64,000 nt of DNA, taken from Isoetes taiwanensis. Taxonomy: Eukaryota; Streptophyta; Lycopodiopsida; Isoetales; Isoetaceae. The DNA is taken from assembly GCA_021234155.1 (NCBI GenBank), contig JAJEKV010000189.1, positions 62,001 to 126,000 on the forward strand. The letters are read 5' to 3'. A program made the position numbers and the translations under genes. The notes under the pieces were generated by a model. The model ran no database searches and had not been told where the DNA came from. It saw nothing but the letters and a program-made list of their open reading frames with translations. Shown piece after piece: positions 15,467 to 28,650 of this stretch. Numbering within the stretch: position 1 is the stretch's first letter; each line of letters starts with the position of its first letter.

Positions 15467-16211
15467 GGCTCCGGTTGCAATTTCTTTAACCTCATCCTCT
15501 CGCAAGATAATCCCTAAGGAACAGAGTATTTGCATTTGGCGAAAATTTAGAAGTTTAATTCTGAGCATATTTTTCTAGCTAAATCTACAATCTGAAAAGA
15601 GATTGCTTACCTATGGGGAATGCTTAAGGGATCCCGGCTATATGCAAAAATTGTACTCAAAAACAGGGGAGATCCTGGGTCGGATCTAGAAATCCTTGCC
15701 TTAAGATTGGGAGGAGGCCTCCATTCTTTTAAAGAATCTATCTGCGACCATTTACAATTTTAATGAAATAATATTTTGAAAAACCTTTTCGAGATGGAGA
15801 ACGAAAGTGCTCGTGAAATTGGCTTGCCTCCTAATCAGACATGAGAATGGCTTTGAATCGGCACAAGAATGGGAGAAACAAAAGGAACCCGCACCCTATG
15901 CTGCCGATTTTTTTTTCTTCCCAGACAGTTAGGTTATGTGCTATGCTATTGGGCGATGGTTATGGCGCCAGAAATGGAAGACGATCATGATATGCTCAAG
16001 AAACATGGTTTAGGGTTCTTACTGCCTTTTTATTTTTAGCCTCTTTAAAATATTTACGACCATGCGCAATAGTTTGGCACCCATAAAAATCCCTTATATT
16101 TTATTAAAACTTCATTTCCCAACAAAAAAAATCGTAAAATAGCATTTGCAAACGTAATTTCATTGAATGCCTATGCGCCTTCAGGCAACACTATTCCATA
16201 GTTGTTGAAGG
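15467..16211. repeat. repeat-unit segment between LINE fragment and module E, copy 1
   Basis: About 750 bp matching 20940-21680. No recognisable protein: the frame in the sister copy at 21001-21240 is broken here. The segment contains a T-run near 15910 and an A-rich end. Confidence 0.6.
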
Positions 16212-17512
16212 TTCAGTTTCAGATAAGATTGGAAAAAGATGTGGAAGAAGATGCGGCAGAAGGGCCATTACCCCAAAAGTCTCCACAGCCAGGTGCCTTA
16301 GAGGCCTACAAGTCGTCGTTGCAACTAGCCAATAATGCAAATGCAGAGACATATTCTGCTCCCTCCATCGCTACTCAGATAAACATATTGATTAGAAAAC
16401 TGATGCACATTTTGACCGCTTACAAAACAGGAACATGCAAGTGCAATTCATTTCTCGTCAGTAGTAAATGCTAACCATATATTGTGTGCTCTCTACAAGT
16501 GTGATACACTCACTTCCGCATTTGGCGTGGGTCTCATTTAACTAATCTGTGCAAATATGTTTTTTTGATTGCAAGTCCCAAATCATTGTGGCTATGCGGC
16601 GAGGAATTGAGATTGTTTAATTGACAAAGAAATCTTTCTAAGGTTTGATATAAATTTGTAAATGAGGAGAATAGACAATATTTGGAGAGATAAAAAAGAG
16701 AATGCAAGGTATATGTATTGTCTTGCCATCAAACATCAACCACATTTATTTTAAGAGGATGTTCCTTACAAAATGCATGATTTCTAACAAGATGCTAAAT
16801 TTCAAGTTTGATTGTTCACTTGTTGTGGTAAAAGGCATGATACTGAGTAAAAGCTCACCAATCGGCAAGAGTTTTGAACCAGTCCAACCTGGAAGCATGA
16901 TGTTGACGTATTTCGGTGTAGATGATTAGCAAAATATGAAATCCAAGGTTTTAGGATTTAGAATTATCAACAATATGCCCATAGATATGCATCATCTCAA
17001 TTATTTGGTAGGTCCTTGCCCCATTTAATTTGAATTAGCCATCTTTGTAAGAGTATGTCATTTGTTAGACTTCAATAGACGAGGAAGTTAAGTAGCAATG
17101 CCTATATACAAATTTCCATGAAAACAAGGGAAATGTTCATGGAGGTCAAGCATCCATAATGATACTTTGGGTTTGAGGGCATAGTGCAAATAATGTTGTT
17201 TTTTTTAATGTCATAGGGGCTAACATTTAGGTTTTTTCGACTACATCCTTTTTACATTACGGTTTGAATTGAAAAATTTTACCTTAAAGAGGAATATTCG
17301 TGTCGGTCAAGCATGGAGAATGACACTCACAAAGCACCTTCAAGCAATGAAGTTTGAGGGCATAGTGCAAATAATGTTGTTTTTTTATGAAGTCATGGAA
17401 CAAACATTTAGGTTTTCTCAACTACATCCTTTTTTGTTACCGTTTGAATTGAGAAACTTCACCTTAAAATGCCCTCCATAGTAGTGGGTTTAGAACTGAT
17501 ACCAAGTTGGTA
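16212..17512 (+). repeat. repeat-unit module E, copy 1, with empty LINE site
   Basis: Matches 28646-29930 directly and 51715-52971 in reverse. TTTCAGATAAG at 16217-16227 is the uninterrupted counterpart of the duplicated target of the long LINE at 21692-28645. The second half contains a two-copy internal repeat of about 181 bp (GGGCATAGTGCAAATAATG at 17177 and 17358). No convincing coding. Confidence 0.85.
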
Positions 17513-17523
17513 AAGAGAAATGT

Positions 17524-17542
17524 TCGCGGCGGGCCGCCGCGA
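17524..17542. other. GC-rich perfect hairpin at a module junction
   Basis: TCGCGGCGG, one base, CCGCCGCGA: a 9-bp perfect stem in otherwise AT-rich DNA. It sits exactly between module E and module M. The right-arm copy is at 51655-51673. Half of it is at 7260-7275, and a scrambled remnant is at about 29943-29962. Confidence 0.8.
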
Positions 17543-17766
17543 TAAATTTCTTGTATGGTCTTGTCATACCCCACAAAGGCATCCCTTAAAAATAACATGA
17601 GATCTTTAAATAGATTTCCAGGCTCCGTCATTCCTATCCTCTGCTTCAACATTTTTTCCCTGAAAGTCACAGTGTGATGATAAAATTCAATAGGGTTAAG
17701 ACCAGCCAAGAAATTGAATCCAACAAAACCAATTGATCGAGGCATTAATTTGAATCCAATGAACAA
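17541..17766 (-). CDS. module M reading frame, copy 2 (fused to hairpin sequence)
   Basis: The same about 75-residue start as 12533-12883 (FIGFKLMPRSIGFVGF to VGYDKT). The open frame then runs through the GC hairpin into module E and stops at 17464, for 100 codons in all. The C-terminal part has no counterpart in the longer copy. Function unknown, with no ribosomal or promoter evidence. Confidence 0.3.
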
Positions 17767-17771
17767 TTGTA

Positions 17772-18900
17772 AGGCATTTAAATTAATACTAGGACATTGG
17801 TGGCATCTCTAAAACGTAGCATCTACATAACCCATGAAAATGTTGTAGATAGTAATCCATTGTTAATATCTTTAAGCACATAATGTGGACAATCATGAAA
17901 GATGCTTGCAGTAATATTCTTGCAATATTTTATCTAGTTTTAGTAGATCATATGTTCAAAGACTAGATTAGCAACAAAAATTAAACCCCAACTAACAACA
18001 AAAGAGAAGATAGCATTAGAGCTTGCTCTAGTTCACTCGCATGCACAGAGAAAATAGTTCGAAAAATATAATGGATGGTGAATGTTGCAAAACATAGGAT
18101 TCAGTTGAAAATGTAGAAGCTTGCATTCTCCACTACATATATACACCAACCATTGATAAGAACCCATTAAATAATGCAGTAGAAGGTAGCATTGCCAATA
18201 CAATTTAAGAATCCTCTATAGTTCATATTTGCCTTCTACAATATATACAATACATATACATCAGACATTGGTAAGAACCCATTAAATAATGCAATAGACG
18301 GTAGCATTTCCAATACAATTTAAGAATCTTCTATAGTGCATATTGTGCAAGATGAAAAGCATCATAATGGCTATTGCATTTCTACTCAATAGAACACAGA
18401 GAAGCTGCACATAAAAGAGAAAACAACATCAGCCTTAATAAAGACTACACCATCAATTAGAAATCGAAAGACCCACCTATAGAAGGTTTTCAGAATTAGA
18501 CGTCAAAGAAGAAATTTGAGAGGTTAAACGATGTTAAAGGTTTAAGTTTGAGAGTAACATATATTTTATGCTAGCTAGTTTTCTTAGATTTTCTAATACT
18601 CTCTAAGAACTTGAGAACACTCTTTGGATCTGTGCTATAATGTTTTAGATGTGACATTAAAGATGTGGACTCGAGTTTGTTATGTTGTTAGGATTTTACT
18701 CCAATTACAAATCAAATAAGTGCAAAGCCACAATCTAAGTTAAGCTAGATATCCCTAGTGCATGGGCCAGAAGACTATTTTGTGAAAGCCACCATAATGT
18801 CTTTCAAAATTTGTCATTCTTTATAGTGGAGTTTGGCATTGTCACTTAATGTGAATATCCACTTGCCCATTTGCAGCAGATGGACCTCTACAAAGTACAG
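17772..18900 (+). repeat. repeat-unit module S, copy 2 (truncated)
   Basis: About 1.1 kb of module S ending abruptly at 18900 inside the phrase GGACCTCTACAAAGTACAG, where the next S copy begins with CATCTCTAAAACGTAGCATC. The two copies are in direct tandem. Confidence 0.9.
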
Positions 18901-20110
18901 CATCTCTAAAACGTAGCATCTACATAACCCATGAAAATGTTGTAGATAGTAATCCATTATTAATATCTTTAAGCACATAACGTGGACAATCATGAAAGAT
19001 GCTTGCAGTAATATTCTTGCAATATTTTATCTAGTTTTAGTAGATCATATGTTCAAAGACTAGATTAGCAACAAAAATTAAACCCCAACTAACAACAAAA
19101 GAGAAGATAACATTAGAGCTTGCTCTAGTTCACTCGCATGCACAGAGAAAATAGTTCGAAAATATAGGCAGATGGTGAATGTTGCAAAACATAGGATTCA
19201 ATTGAAAATGTAAAAGCTTGCATTCTACACTACATATATACACCAACCATTGATAAGAACCCATTAAATAATGCAGTAGAAGGTAGCATTGACAATACAA
19301 TTTAAGATTCTTCTATAGTTCATATTTGCCTTCTACAATATATACAATACATATATATACATCAGACATTGGTAAGAACCGCAATAGACGGTAGCATTTC
19401 CAATACAATTTAAGAATCTTCTATAGTGCATATTGTGCAAGATGAAAAGCATCATAATGGCTACTGCATTTCTACTCAATAGAACATAGAGAGGCTGCAC
19501 ATAAAAGACAAAACAACATCAGCCTTAATAAAGACTACACCATCAATTAAAAATCGAAAGACCCACCTATAGAAGGTTTTAAGAATTAGACGTCAAAGTT
19601 GAATTTAAGAGGTTAAATGACGTTAAAGGTTTAAGTTTGAGAGTAACATATATTTAATGCTAGCTAGTTTTAGATTTTCTAATACTCTCTAAGAACTTGC
19701 TAACACTCTTTGGATCTGTGCTATAATGTTTTAGATGTGACATTAAAGATGTGGACTCGAGTTTGTTATGTTGTTAGGATTTTACTCCAATTACAAATCA
19801 AATAAGTGCAAAGCCACAATCTAAGTTAAGCTAGATATCCCTAGTGCATGGGCGAGAAGAAGACTATTTTGTGAATTCTGCAATTGTACACTAGAAGCCA
19901 CCATAATGTCTTTCAAAATTTGTCATTCTTTATAGTGGAGTTTGGCATTGTCACTTAATGTGAATATCCACTTGCCCATTTGCAGCAGATGGACCTCTAC
20001 AAAGTACATGCCAGCCTTAGCTCACAATCTTGAGTTCCTTATGCTACTAAGTGATGACTAAGACATTAGGGCCAAATTATGGTTAAGAAATAACTTTGAG
20101 TTAGTTGCCC
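18901..20110 (+). repeat. repeat-unit module S, copy 3
   Basis: Tandem duplicate of 17806-18900, but closer to copy 1 than to copy 2 in several diagnostic indels (for example CGCAATAGACGG in place of the CCCATTAAATAATG variant). This suggests unequal exchange between units rather than simple local duplication. Confidence 0.88.
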
Positions 20111-20470
20111 CTGCATTTTTGGTGCTTGTCTTGTGATATCTTTTTACCTTGATTTCTTACAATTTGAAAAAGGAATTCTTGATATATCATGCTTAGTGAA
20201 AGCAACAACATTGTTAGTGATAACACCGACCAAACTTCTAAATACACTTTCTAATGTATTTCCTCACGGTATTTCTAGACAAGCCAATTCTCCTTGGCAT
20301 AATGCCAAAAGTAATGAGCAAGAGACACTTACCTCACACCTCTCTTGGCGCCTTCCATTGCACATTATGCACAAACATATCTCCTTCATGACCTTAATAT
20401 TTTGCCTTATATTTCTTTGGGCCCATCATGAAGAATCAAACCAATTTGCACAAAAATTTGTCAAAAGCTG
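20111..20470 (-). pseudogene. module Z: decayed LINE ORF2 end, copy 2
   Basis: Sister of 14641-14990. Frameshifts differ between the two copies. No intact frame. Confidence 0.4.
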
Positions 20471-20651
20471 CACAAAAACTTGCCCAAGATGAATAGATAG
20501 TCTTATATATAGTCGTTATCAAAAGAGTAAATGTTCCTAGTGGATCTGAAATTCTTCAAAGCACTTCATTTTGTTTCTTTGTGCTCTTCAAAACCCGAGA
20601 GAAAAATGCCTTTCGTGTGCTCGGATCCAACCCACAAAAAGGATGCTTGGC

Positions 20652-20926
20652 AAAGTCTTGGCTAATATGGAGTGTATGGAAGCGAAGGCGAATAAAGGTC
20701 TTTTATGATAAGCATATTTCTTCTCAGGTGGTACTTCAAGAAATTCGTAAGAAGTTGTATAATTGCTTTCAGATCTCCAATTGGCCTGATCGTATTAAAC
20801 TTTCAATATGGAGTGATCATCTAAAAGTGATTGATGCTTCAGGGACATTTCTTACTTCTGGAAGTACTTTGTAATATTTTGAGTGTATAATATGAAGTAA
20901 AACACGTTCTTCAAAAAAAAAAAAAA
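20652..20926 (+). mobile_element. short LINE 3' end with target duplication, copy 2
   Basis: 275 bp ending in 14 A, flanked by AAAAAGGATGCTTGGC at 20636-20651 and a GGGGATGCTTGGC version at 20927-20939. About 70 codons are open: AKSWLIWSVWKRRRIKVF, then a Lys/Tyr-rich stretch and ISNWPDRIKLSIWSDHLK, which is how plant L1-type ORF2 proteins commonly end. Same insertion event as 15193-15455. Confidence 0.88.
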
Positions 20927-20939
20927 GGGGATGCTTGGC

Positions 20940-21680
20940 GGCTCCGTTGCAATTTCTTTAACCTCATCCTCTGCAAGATAATCCCTAAGGAACAGAGTAT
21001 TTGCATTTGCGAAAATTTAGAAGCGACTACAGAGCATATTTTCTAGCTAAATCTACAATCTCAGAAAGAGATTGCTTACCTCTGGGGGAATGCTTAAGGG
21101 ATCCCAGCTATATGCAAAAAATTGTACTCAAAACAGGAGATCCTGATTCAGGATCTAGAAATCCTTGCCTTAAGATTAGAGGAGGCCTCCATTCTTTTAA
21201 AGAATCTATCTGCAGCCATTTACGAATTTTCATGAAATAATATTTTGAAAAACCTTTCTGAGATGGAGAAACGAGTGCTCAGAAATTGGCTTGCCTCCTA
21301 ATCAAGATGAGAATCGGCTTGGAATCTAAGACAAGAATGGGAGAAACAAAAAGGAACCCGCACCCTATCTTTTTTTTTTTTTTCTTCCCATACGGTTAGG
21401 TTATGTGCTATGCTATTGGCGATGGTTATGGCTTTAAATGGAAGACGATCATGATATGCTCAAGAAACATGGTTTAGGGTTCTTACTGCCTTTTATTTTT
21501 AGCCTCTTTAAAATATTTACGACCATGCGCCAATAGTTTGGCACCCATAAAATCCCTTTATATTTTATTAAAACTTCATTTCCCAACAAAAAAATCGTGT
21601 AAAATAGCATTTGCAAACGTAATTTCATTGAATGCCTATGCGCCTTCAGGCAACACTATTCCATAGTTGTTGAAGGTTGA
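20940..21680. repeat. repeat-unit segment, copy 2, ending at the LINE target
   Basis: Direct counterpart of 15467-16211. A 79-codon frame (21001-21240) is open here but broken in the sister copy and matches nothing I know. The segment is cut at 21681-21691 by the long LINE. Confidence 0.6.
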
Positions 21681-21931
21681 TTTCAAATAAGGGCAATGAT
21701 AAGACATTTCAACGGGCGGGACGGGCGGAGTCTTGGCTCGAACAAGCTTAACTAGGGTTTCTTGAACCCCGTGTAAGGTTCCGGTTGATCAACCGCTAGT
21801 CACTTCTCGATCCCATCACATCTTTCAGATCAGTCCACCCTCGATCTTCCTAACCGCCACATCCCCAAATCATCCATCCCATTTCCCCGAATTCTCTCTC
21901 TGTCTTCCTGCGGCTCCCCATTATTGTGACC

Positions 21932-23741
21932 ATGGCGGTACCCAAGGCACCCAACACTCCTAAGATTTTCCCGGCTATTACGAGAGCTACTGATTCAATC
22001 TCGAACTTCATACAATTTGGGAGCTTCGACATGGCGGCCTTCACTGCGTGGATGTTGCAGAATCAAGGGATCCCGGAATGGGATAATATTACTCGAGAAG
22101 AGTTACCGGAACTCCCGAGACCTGTGAATCCCATCTTCTCAAATTCAGAATGGATGAACATTCTCGCCAACGTAAGTATGCGATGCTCCGGATGAAGACT
22201 TCACCAAAGGTATCAAACTGAACTTCCAGTCAGCCCGAAACAAGCTACATACTCTGGAAAAAAATGCGGTAGTAGGCTGGGTGGAAAAGGAAGGTTTCAA
22301 TCTGAATGAAATCGCCAAACAAATATACTCCCTCAATAAGAACGTCTGATTGCTTCCATGCATTGGCTGCAGTTCCCTTACTTCATGGTTGAATTAACAT
22401 CCCAGGAAGCTGCTCTTGATTTGCTGAGGAAAAGCCGAGTCATACACAAAGGGTACCAAATCAAATTCCAGAAATGGGACTATCATTTCGATCCCTCCTC
22501 CCCCAAGTCCCTCCCGATCACGGTTTTCTTGCAACCCCACGGTCTCAACCCTGTCTACTGGAGTGAAGAATGCTTCAAGGCAATTTTTAACTCCATTGGA
22601 CATTTTATTTCTGCTACTTTCCGACCAGGTAGACCCCCAATTGTCTATGTCCAACTAGATCTACTCAAGCCCATCCCCCGAGAAGTGACTTACGTTGATC
22701 TTTTTGGAACTAACCGTGTTGCAAAATGAACCGAGCGGCCTTCCTCCGGACTGTGGTATCTGTGTAAAGAAATTCCATGGAGGGGTGAAATGCATCCCGA
22801 GAAATACCTTTGAAGACCCCCGACACACCCGTAAAGCGTTATGAGATGATCCCCGACAGAGAATACGACGTGTAGATGATTTCGGCCATTTGTATGGTCA
22901 CAAAAAGGAGAAAGTGATATATGGCTTGGGCAGAACAGACAAACAAATGGAGCACAGGAAAGTTATAAAAATTGCAAAGGAAAGAACGGGACAAAGAAAG
23001 AATCGACAAGCCAACCGGGATCTTTCCCGGAGGATCCCGCAGCCTTTGAGGACAAAAAGAGGGGAAAAAAGTCTACACCACGAGCTATCGGAACTCACAA
23101 TAAAGAGGTATCTTTTTTTTGAAAATGAACTTCATGCAAAATTCAACAAGGACACCCCATGCGGGATTTACATACGTAAGACCACAGAGGAACGGGGATG
23201 TGCGGGATACGTAACCTCACTTTAAGGGCAAGGAATCACAAAAGCGTAAAACCCATTGAGACCGGGCAAGCGCAAGCCAGGAGAATCAAAGCATGGATGA
23301 GGAGACGATAAGGAAAGTTCAGTAAATAGAAACAATGCGGCGAGGTCACCATTAATTGGGAAGATTATGACACGGGGTAGTTTTAGATCTTGACTTTAAA
23401 GGAGGCTCAAGAAGATACACACTTACAAGATGCAGTGCAATTCCAAAGCAATACGGATAGGGGAAATCCTTACCCCCAGCAAGCATGAAACAGAATTTAT
23501 ATCCAATGAGGATCTGGAAGGGTTACCACAACCTGAGTCTCGCTACTCTTCAGAAATTGTATCTCGGTCTCCAGTCACCATGTCCATCCCACCAACTCAA
23601 GCCAACTCCCCAAACACCCCGGTATCTAATCCAAAAACCCTCCTCTGGCCGGAGAATCAAGAGCAAGCTGGGAGGATAATATCTCCTTCCCGGGCTTTTA
23701 TTCAATGCAAAGATGATGGTAGATATCTTTGCTTGTGTTGA
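21932..23741 (+). pseudogene. LINE ORF1 (gag-like, CCHC zinc knuckle), broken
   Basis: LINE ORF1 proteins bind the element RNA. ATG at 21932 opens about 85 codons; the frame then shifts near 22180 and continues at about 22358-22729 (MHWLQFPYFMVELTSQEAAL onward). This part resembles the plant LINE ORF1 domain that precedes the knuckle. The knuckle itself is in a third frame at 22755-22799: C-GI-C-VKKF-H-GGVK-C, a perfect CX2CX4HX4C. Downstream (22890-23740) is a Lys/Arg-rich then Pro/Ser-rich tail in several frames. At least three frame changes mean no functional product. Confidence 0.8.
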
Positions 23742-24190
23742 ACGTTTTGTTATTCGAGAGGCTTTAGAGGAATACTTACACACACACGGGGCGAGAGCAC
23801 ACTCGAGGAGAATCAAGGGATGATAAGGAAGCTTCCATCCAGGTAAGTACCCAATCCTTTGATACTTTGAATAATTCAAAACTTGGGTCCTGTGTGTTTC
23901 CAATGAAGAAAAGAGAGATTTGCACTCCTATCTTGTCAAAGTTCGGGCAACCTTAGAGGATGAGATAGGAATAATGGGATAATGAAGGCCTAGATAATAT
24001 CCCAAAGGATCTAGACAAGATTGGAGACTACCTATATGGAAATATGAGCTCCACTCCTAATAAGAAATCCAGAAAGCTCAGAAAGACCTACCAAAAAGAT
24101 CCCAACTATACTGGCCCTGCATCCAACACAAGGAAGACCAAATCCTGCTGAAGATCCTCCCCTATTCCCTCTCACCAATCTTTATTACAA

Positions 24191-27100
24191 ATGAAGATCA
24201 TTTCATGGAATGTAAGGGGGATCAAGGGCCCTATAAAGAGAAGAAGATTTATTGCTTTAGCTAGAGCTTATAAAGCTGATCTTCTTATGATTCAGGAACA
24301 CCATTTACCCCAGTTTGAAGCTTCCAATCTCGGAGATTGGATCAATAAAGGTACTGGCTCTTCATATATCACTGCTCAGGGCACTAAAGGTGGGCTTGCA
24401 ATGTTTTGGACCACCCTTCAAGTTGTCTCTTCATACTGCAGCCCCTCAAATAGATGGCACAGTATAGCTATAGATATGCAGGGGCAAACTCTGGGGATAA
24501 TCAATGTTTATGCCCCCACTGAACCCAATGAGAGAGCCCCAATATGGAAAGAGATTAAAAATTGGATGACTGACCAGGATAATATTAATGATTGGATCCT
24601 GGGGGGGGATCTAAACAACACCCCACAATGGGATCTCAAGCTTGGAAACAAGATTAATATATCCAGAAGTGAAAGAGCAGAATGGGAAAACATGCTGCAA
24701 GATACAGGATTAGTATATGTTCCCTCTGCCAACTCTAAATTCACCTGGTCCAACAAAAGACAAGGAGCTGAGAGAACCTCTTGCACATTGGATAGATTTT
24801 ATGTCATAAATCCTAATATTTCCTGCCTTGACAACTGCATAGTTACTGGAGATGATGGGAATATCCTTTCGGATCATTTCCCTCAAATTCTGGAAATTCC
24901 TGAAATTCACACCACTACCAAACCTACAAACTCCCCTTTCAAATTTAACTGCTCCCTGCTAGGGTAACCCCAGTTTTTGTCTCGATTTTGGGGAGTTTCT
25001 ACCTCTCAACAACGCAAGAGGGAGACATCAATCTATGAAAGAATTCAGAGTGAAATTAAAAATGTAAAAATTGGATTAAAGAATGGGGAAAAGCTAGGCA
25101 AGCAAAATGCCGAGAGGAAAAGAATAAGCTCCTAAAAGAAATGAAAGATATCAGACGGGGAACTAGAGCTCAACCCTCCGGTGCAAATCTTCATAAACAG
25201 GAGATATTACTGGAAAATAATATCAAGGCCATAGAGGAGAAAGAAGCAAAAGGTATGGCCTTAAGAGCAAAGATCTGTCAATATAATAAGATGGATCAAG
25301 GCAGCTCAAAATATTTTTTCAGAGTTGCTAAGAATAAACTTATTAATAATTCCATCACTATGGTGGAACATGATAATGGGGACAAAATTGAGGATGAGCA
25401 AGACATTAAAGGCCCGATTTTTACGGAACAATATAGCAACATGTTCAAAGGAGCTGAATACGGTGTTGAAGAAGAAGAGGCTATGAATAATTTCTTCAAA
25501 ACATCCCGAAACCAAGACCATGGAGGAAGATCTAGATGGCTACCACGATGATAAGGAGGTCTTTGCAAGCATTAAAGAACATGGAAAAAAGGCAAAAGCC
25601 CGTGGGGCGATGGCTTCCCCCCGAGTTTTTCTAACCTACGGATTGTGATGAAGGAAGACTTTATGGAATTTATCAAGGGAGCATGGGATAAAGATCGATC
25701 TACCCGACCTTTAATTCCAGTCTTATCACCTTGATACCTAAGGTCAAGAATCCCGATAAAATAAATGATTGGAGACCTATATCTCGACCAATACCACCTA
25801 CAAAATTCTAGCCAAGATTCTCTCCTTTGGATCCTTATGCACTTGCACAATTCAGTCAGCAACTGCCAATCAGGTTTTCTTTCTGGTAGGTTTATTCTAG
25901 ACAACTACATTGCAGCCAGTGAAGCAATCCATTGGAACAGGCTCTCTAAACAAAATTGCATGCTCCTCAAGCTAGATTTTAAAAGAGCTTATGATTCTAT
26001 TACATGGCCATTCTTAAAGAGAGCAATGCTCCACATAGGTATCCATCAAACTCTCATAGATAAGATCATGGCCCTTAACAATCTGGCTTCTTCTAGCCTG
26101 ATCATTAATGGATCCCCCAGCAAATTTTTCCCTATAAGAAAGGGTGTGAGGCAAGGATGCCCTTTGGCACCTTACCTCTTCCTTTGTTGTTGAGAAATGC
26201 TCACGAGATGTGTACAAGGTCTTCAACAACAACAACAGATTCAAGGTTTGCAAATGCGGTGGTCGGACAAGCGACTTACCATCATGCAAGATGCGAGATG
26301 ATACTTTTATCCTCTTAAAAGCCAACGAGCAGCTTTGATGCCTTTATTTAACAAGCATTCAAAACTTTGCTAGTGTTTGGGGGTCCATCTCAATCTAAAA
26401 CAAATGCAGCATTCTCCGCAGGAGAACCCCCCGAGGATTTAGATCTTGGTGGTATCAAAGTTAACCCCTAATCGGGCCATCACCCGCTTGGTCTCCCCTA
26501 GCCATTAACCTTCCCAATAAAGAGGTGTGGAGGCCTATTGTGAGCTGTAATTAGGAAGAAACTTCTTTCCCTTTCCCCAATTTATCTTTTTTTGTGAGTT
26601 CTTCTTGCAAATGTGGTGTTAGCTAGCACCCATGTTTATTTCTCCTCGGCTCTCATTGCTAATAAAGAATCTTATAATGACATAGAAAAATGTGGGGAAT
26701 ACATCTGGAAAGGAATGCATTTTGTTAGGTGGGAGGAAATCACTCACAAACAAAAAAAAGGAAGGTGGTCTAGGGCTGAAAATTCTTCATAAGCACAGCC
26801 AGGCTTTGGGTGCTAAATATGTCGGAAAGCTATAAATGGGTGGAACTCCCACGCCATGGAGTTCATTAGATATTGGCTACAGGCTAGTAGACCTTTTGGT
26901 ATGAAGAAATATGCCCATCACATCCCAGATTCTATGTACTACCGGTTCAAGAGTGCCCCCAATACTTCATAACCCTCTTATGAGGAAAAATTTTGAGGCT
27001 TGGAACAATCTTGTTGCAGAGGGTTTTGAGCATAAGGATATTGGGTTTGATAGTGCCAATTTTTCCCTAATCTCGGGTCACCCATTTTGCTAAAGAAAAT

Positions 27101-27830
27101 GATGTCCTGCTGGGCTCTCAAACACCCTTGGATATGGAAAAAAATGGAAAGAGGCAGGGTTACTCAGGAAAATTTGCAACATCGTGGGAAGGAGATAAAT
27201 GGAGCATTTTTCCCTAGGAAAGTATTAAAAAGATAGTCAAGGGCAAGAAAATAGACAAAGTAATTTTTGACACAATGATGGCTGCATTTGCTAATACCAG
27301 AGTGAGTGTCAAATCCCAAAGAATCTGATTGGCATATTATGAACTTCGAGACCGATTACAAAGTTGCTTTAGGGTTATAGAGTTCTTGCCCCATCAAATC
27401 CTTGACCCGGGCTACCAATTGGCATGTTCCCAATAAACACCTCATGAAAATTTTGAGAAATAATTGGAGATCCTATTCACAACCTAAAATGCAAATGTTC
27501 ATTTGGAGGTGTATCCACAATGCTCTTCCCTCCAATCATAATATGTTTAAGAGATGTAAAGACCTTCGGACAATCCTATGTGTAAACTTTGTGGAAACAA
27601 TTGGGGAGACTATTAGTCATATGTTTGATTGCCCCAAAATCAGGGAATTTTGGAGGTGGCTGGATGCTTATCTCAGATCAAAAGGGCACAATCTTGGCAA
27701 TTGGGCCAACATCATGGACCTTTTGAAAGGATCAAACAACTTCTTGAACACCATTAGGCAACCGCTCTCGGATTATTTGGAAACACGAGAACCGGGGTTA
27801 ATTATTCAAATCAAAGGGTGGATATAGCTT
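24191..27830 (+). pseudogene. LINE ORF2: endonuclease, reverse transcriptase, zf-RVT, broken
   Basis: ATG at 24191 opens 258 codons of apurinic-type endonuclease: MKIISWNVRG at the start, the IQEHHL glutamate (about 24292), GGDLNN (about 24602) and SDHFPQ (about 24869) are the catalytic landmarks. A stop at 24965-24967 separates it from the reverse transcriptase, which is spread over several frames: a KSP-x-GDGFPP stretch (about 25592), NDWRPIS (about 25765), motif A FKRAYDSI (about 25978), motif B GVRQGCPLAP (about 26142) and a DDTF motif C (about 26303) that has lost its Tyr-Ala. The zf-RVT region (27402-27827) has RCIHNALPSNHNMF and then the Cys/His cluster CKLC...HMFDCP in two frames. The protein cannot be made as it stands. 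Confidence 0.93.
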
Positions 27831-28613
27831 GGATGAAAGTAGCCTTTCCGATCGAGATCTCCAGAATTGCTATGGCTCATAAAAACAGTAAACAAGACAA
27901 AGCTGATTGTGCATGGCTGTCAATAGGGAAATTTGTTGGTTTATACAATGTCTTTGTTTGTTATGATATGCTTATTGCTGATGATCATTACATGGTTTTG
28001 AGTTTGGCGATTGCCCCTTACAACGAGGATGAGCTGTAAGCCTAATCTTCCTGACTTGTCTAATTTTGCTGCTGCTACAGAAATCTTTAATAACCAGCAA
28101 CATTGGGCCTTATCCCCTTCCATTGATGAAGACCTCAAAAGCTTAAGCCTTTCTTGCTCAATGGTTATCAAGCTCACATCCTTGACAGATTCCTATTTTG
28201 CTATGAAAGTACATTTCGAGGATCAATTCTCTCACCGAGGAGATATGTTTTACCATCACAAAGCTTCTGCCAGATGACCATGGGGAAGCCATCATCCTCT
28301 TCAACCAAAACAGCCCCTCTTTGGTTCTTTGCCTTCCCACCGAATGGAATGAGATTGGTTGGTGGATAGACCCGTGGCTTGAGACTTTGGTGATCATTGA
28401 TGAAGAAGAGTCGGTTCGGTTTGGACTTTCACGGTACAAGATCCTTCCTCCGATCGAAAGCCATTGTGCCTACAACTGGCAAAAAGGACTCGGTCCCATT
28501 TTTGTTTTTCAGTTGTTCTTTCCTGTGCTAAGAGCACTTTTTGTGAACCTCAATGGTTACGATCTGCGTGTCGATGTAACTTTCTTATGATAAATATAAA
28601 TCTTCCTTTTCTC

Positions 28614-28614
<1 letters not shown>
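27831..28614 (+). other. LINE 3' region
   Basis: Between the zf-RVT and the poly(A) there are about 780 bp with overlapping frames of 70-93 codons, none clearly homologous to a known domain. It may be the ORF2 C-terminus plus 3' UTR. It recurs inverted at 60904-61690 with about 90% identity by eye. Confidence 0.6.

Positions 28615-28645
<31 letters not shown>

Positions 28646-28650
<5 letters not shown>

Larger units (their letters stand above)
21692..28645 (+). mobile_element. nearly full-length L1-type LINE, 6.95 kb
   Basis: Bounded by the 11-bp target duplication TTTCAAATAAG (21681-21691 and 28647-28657) and ending in 31 A. It has a 240-bp C-rich 5' leader, a gag-like ORF1 with a CCHC knuckle, an ORF2 with apurinic endonuclease, reverse transcriptase and zf-RVT domains, and a long 3' region. 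Both ORFs carry many frameshifts and stops, so this copy is defective. The element is inserted into repeat-unit module E; an uninterrupted module E is at 16212. The last 0.85 kb recurs inverted at 60904-61735 with the same flanking DNA, showing it was later copied as part of the palindrome. Confidence 0.95.

Noticed and set aside
17524-17542. Helitron 3' terminus
   Set aside because: GC hairpin is present but no CTRR end follows at the usual distance on either strand, and no TC 5' end was found.
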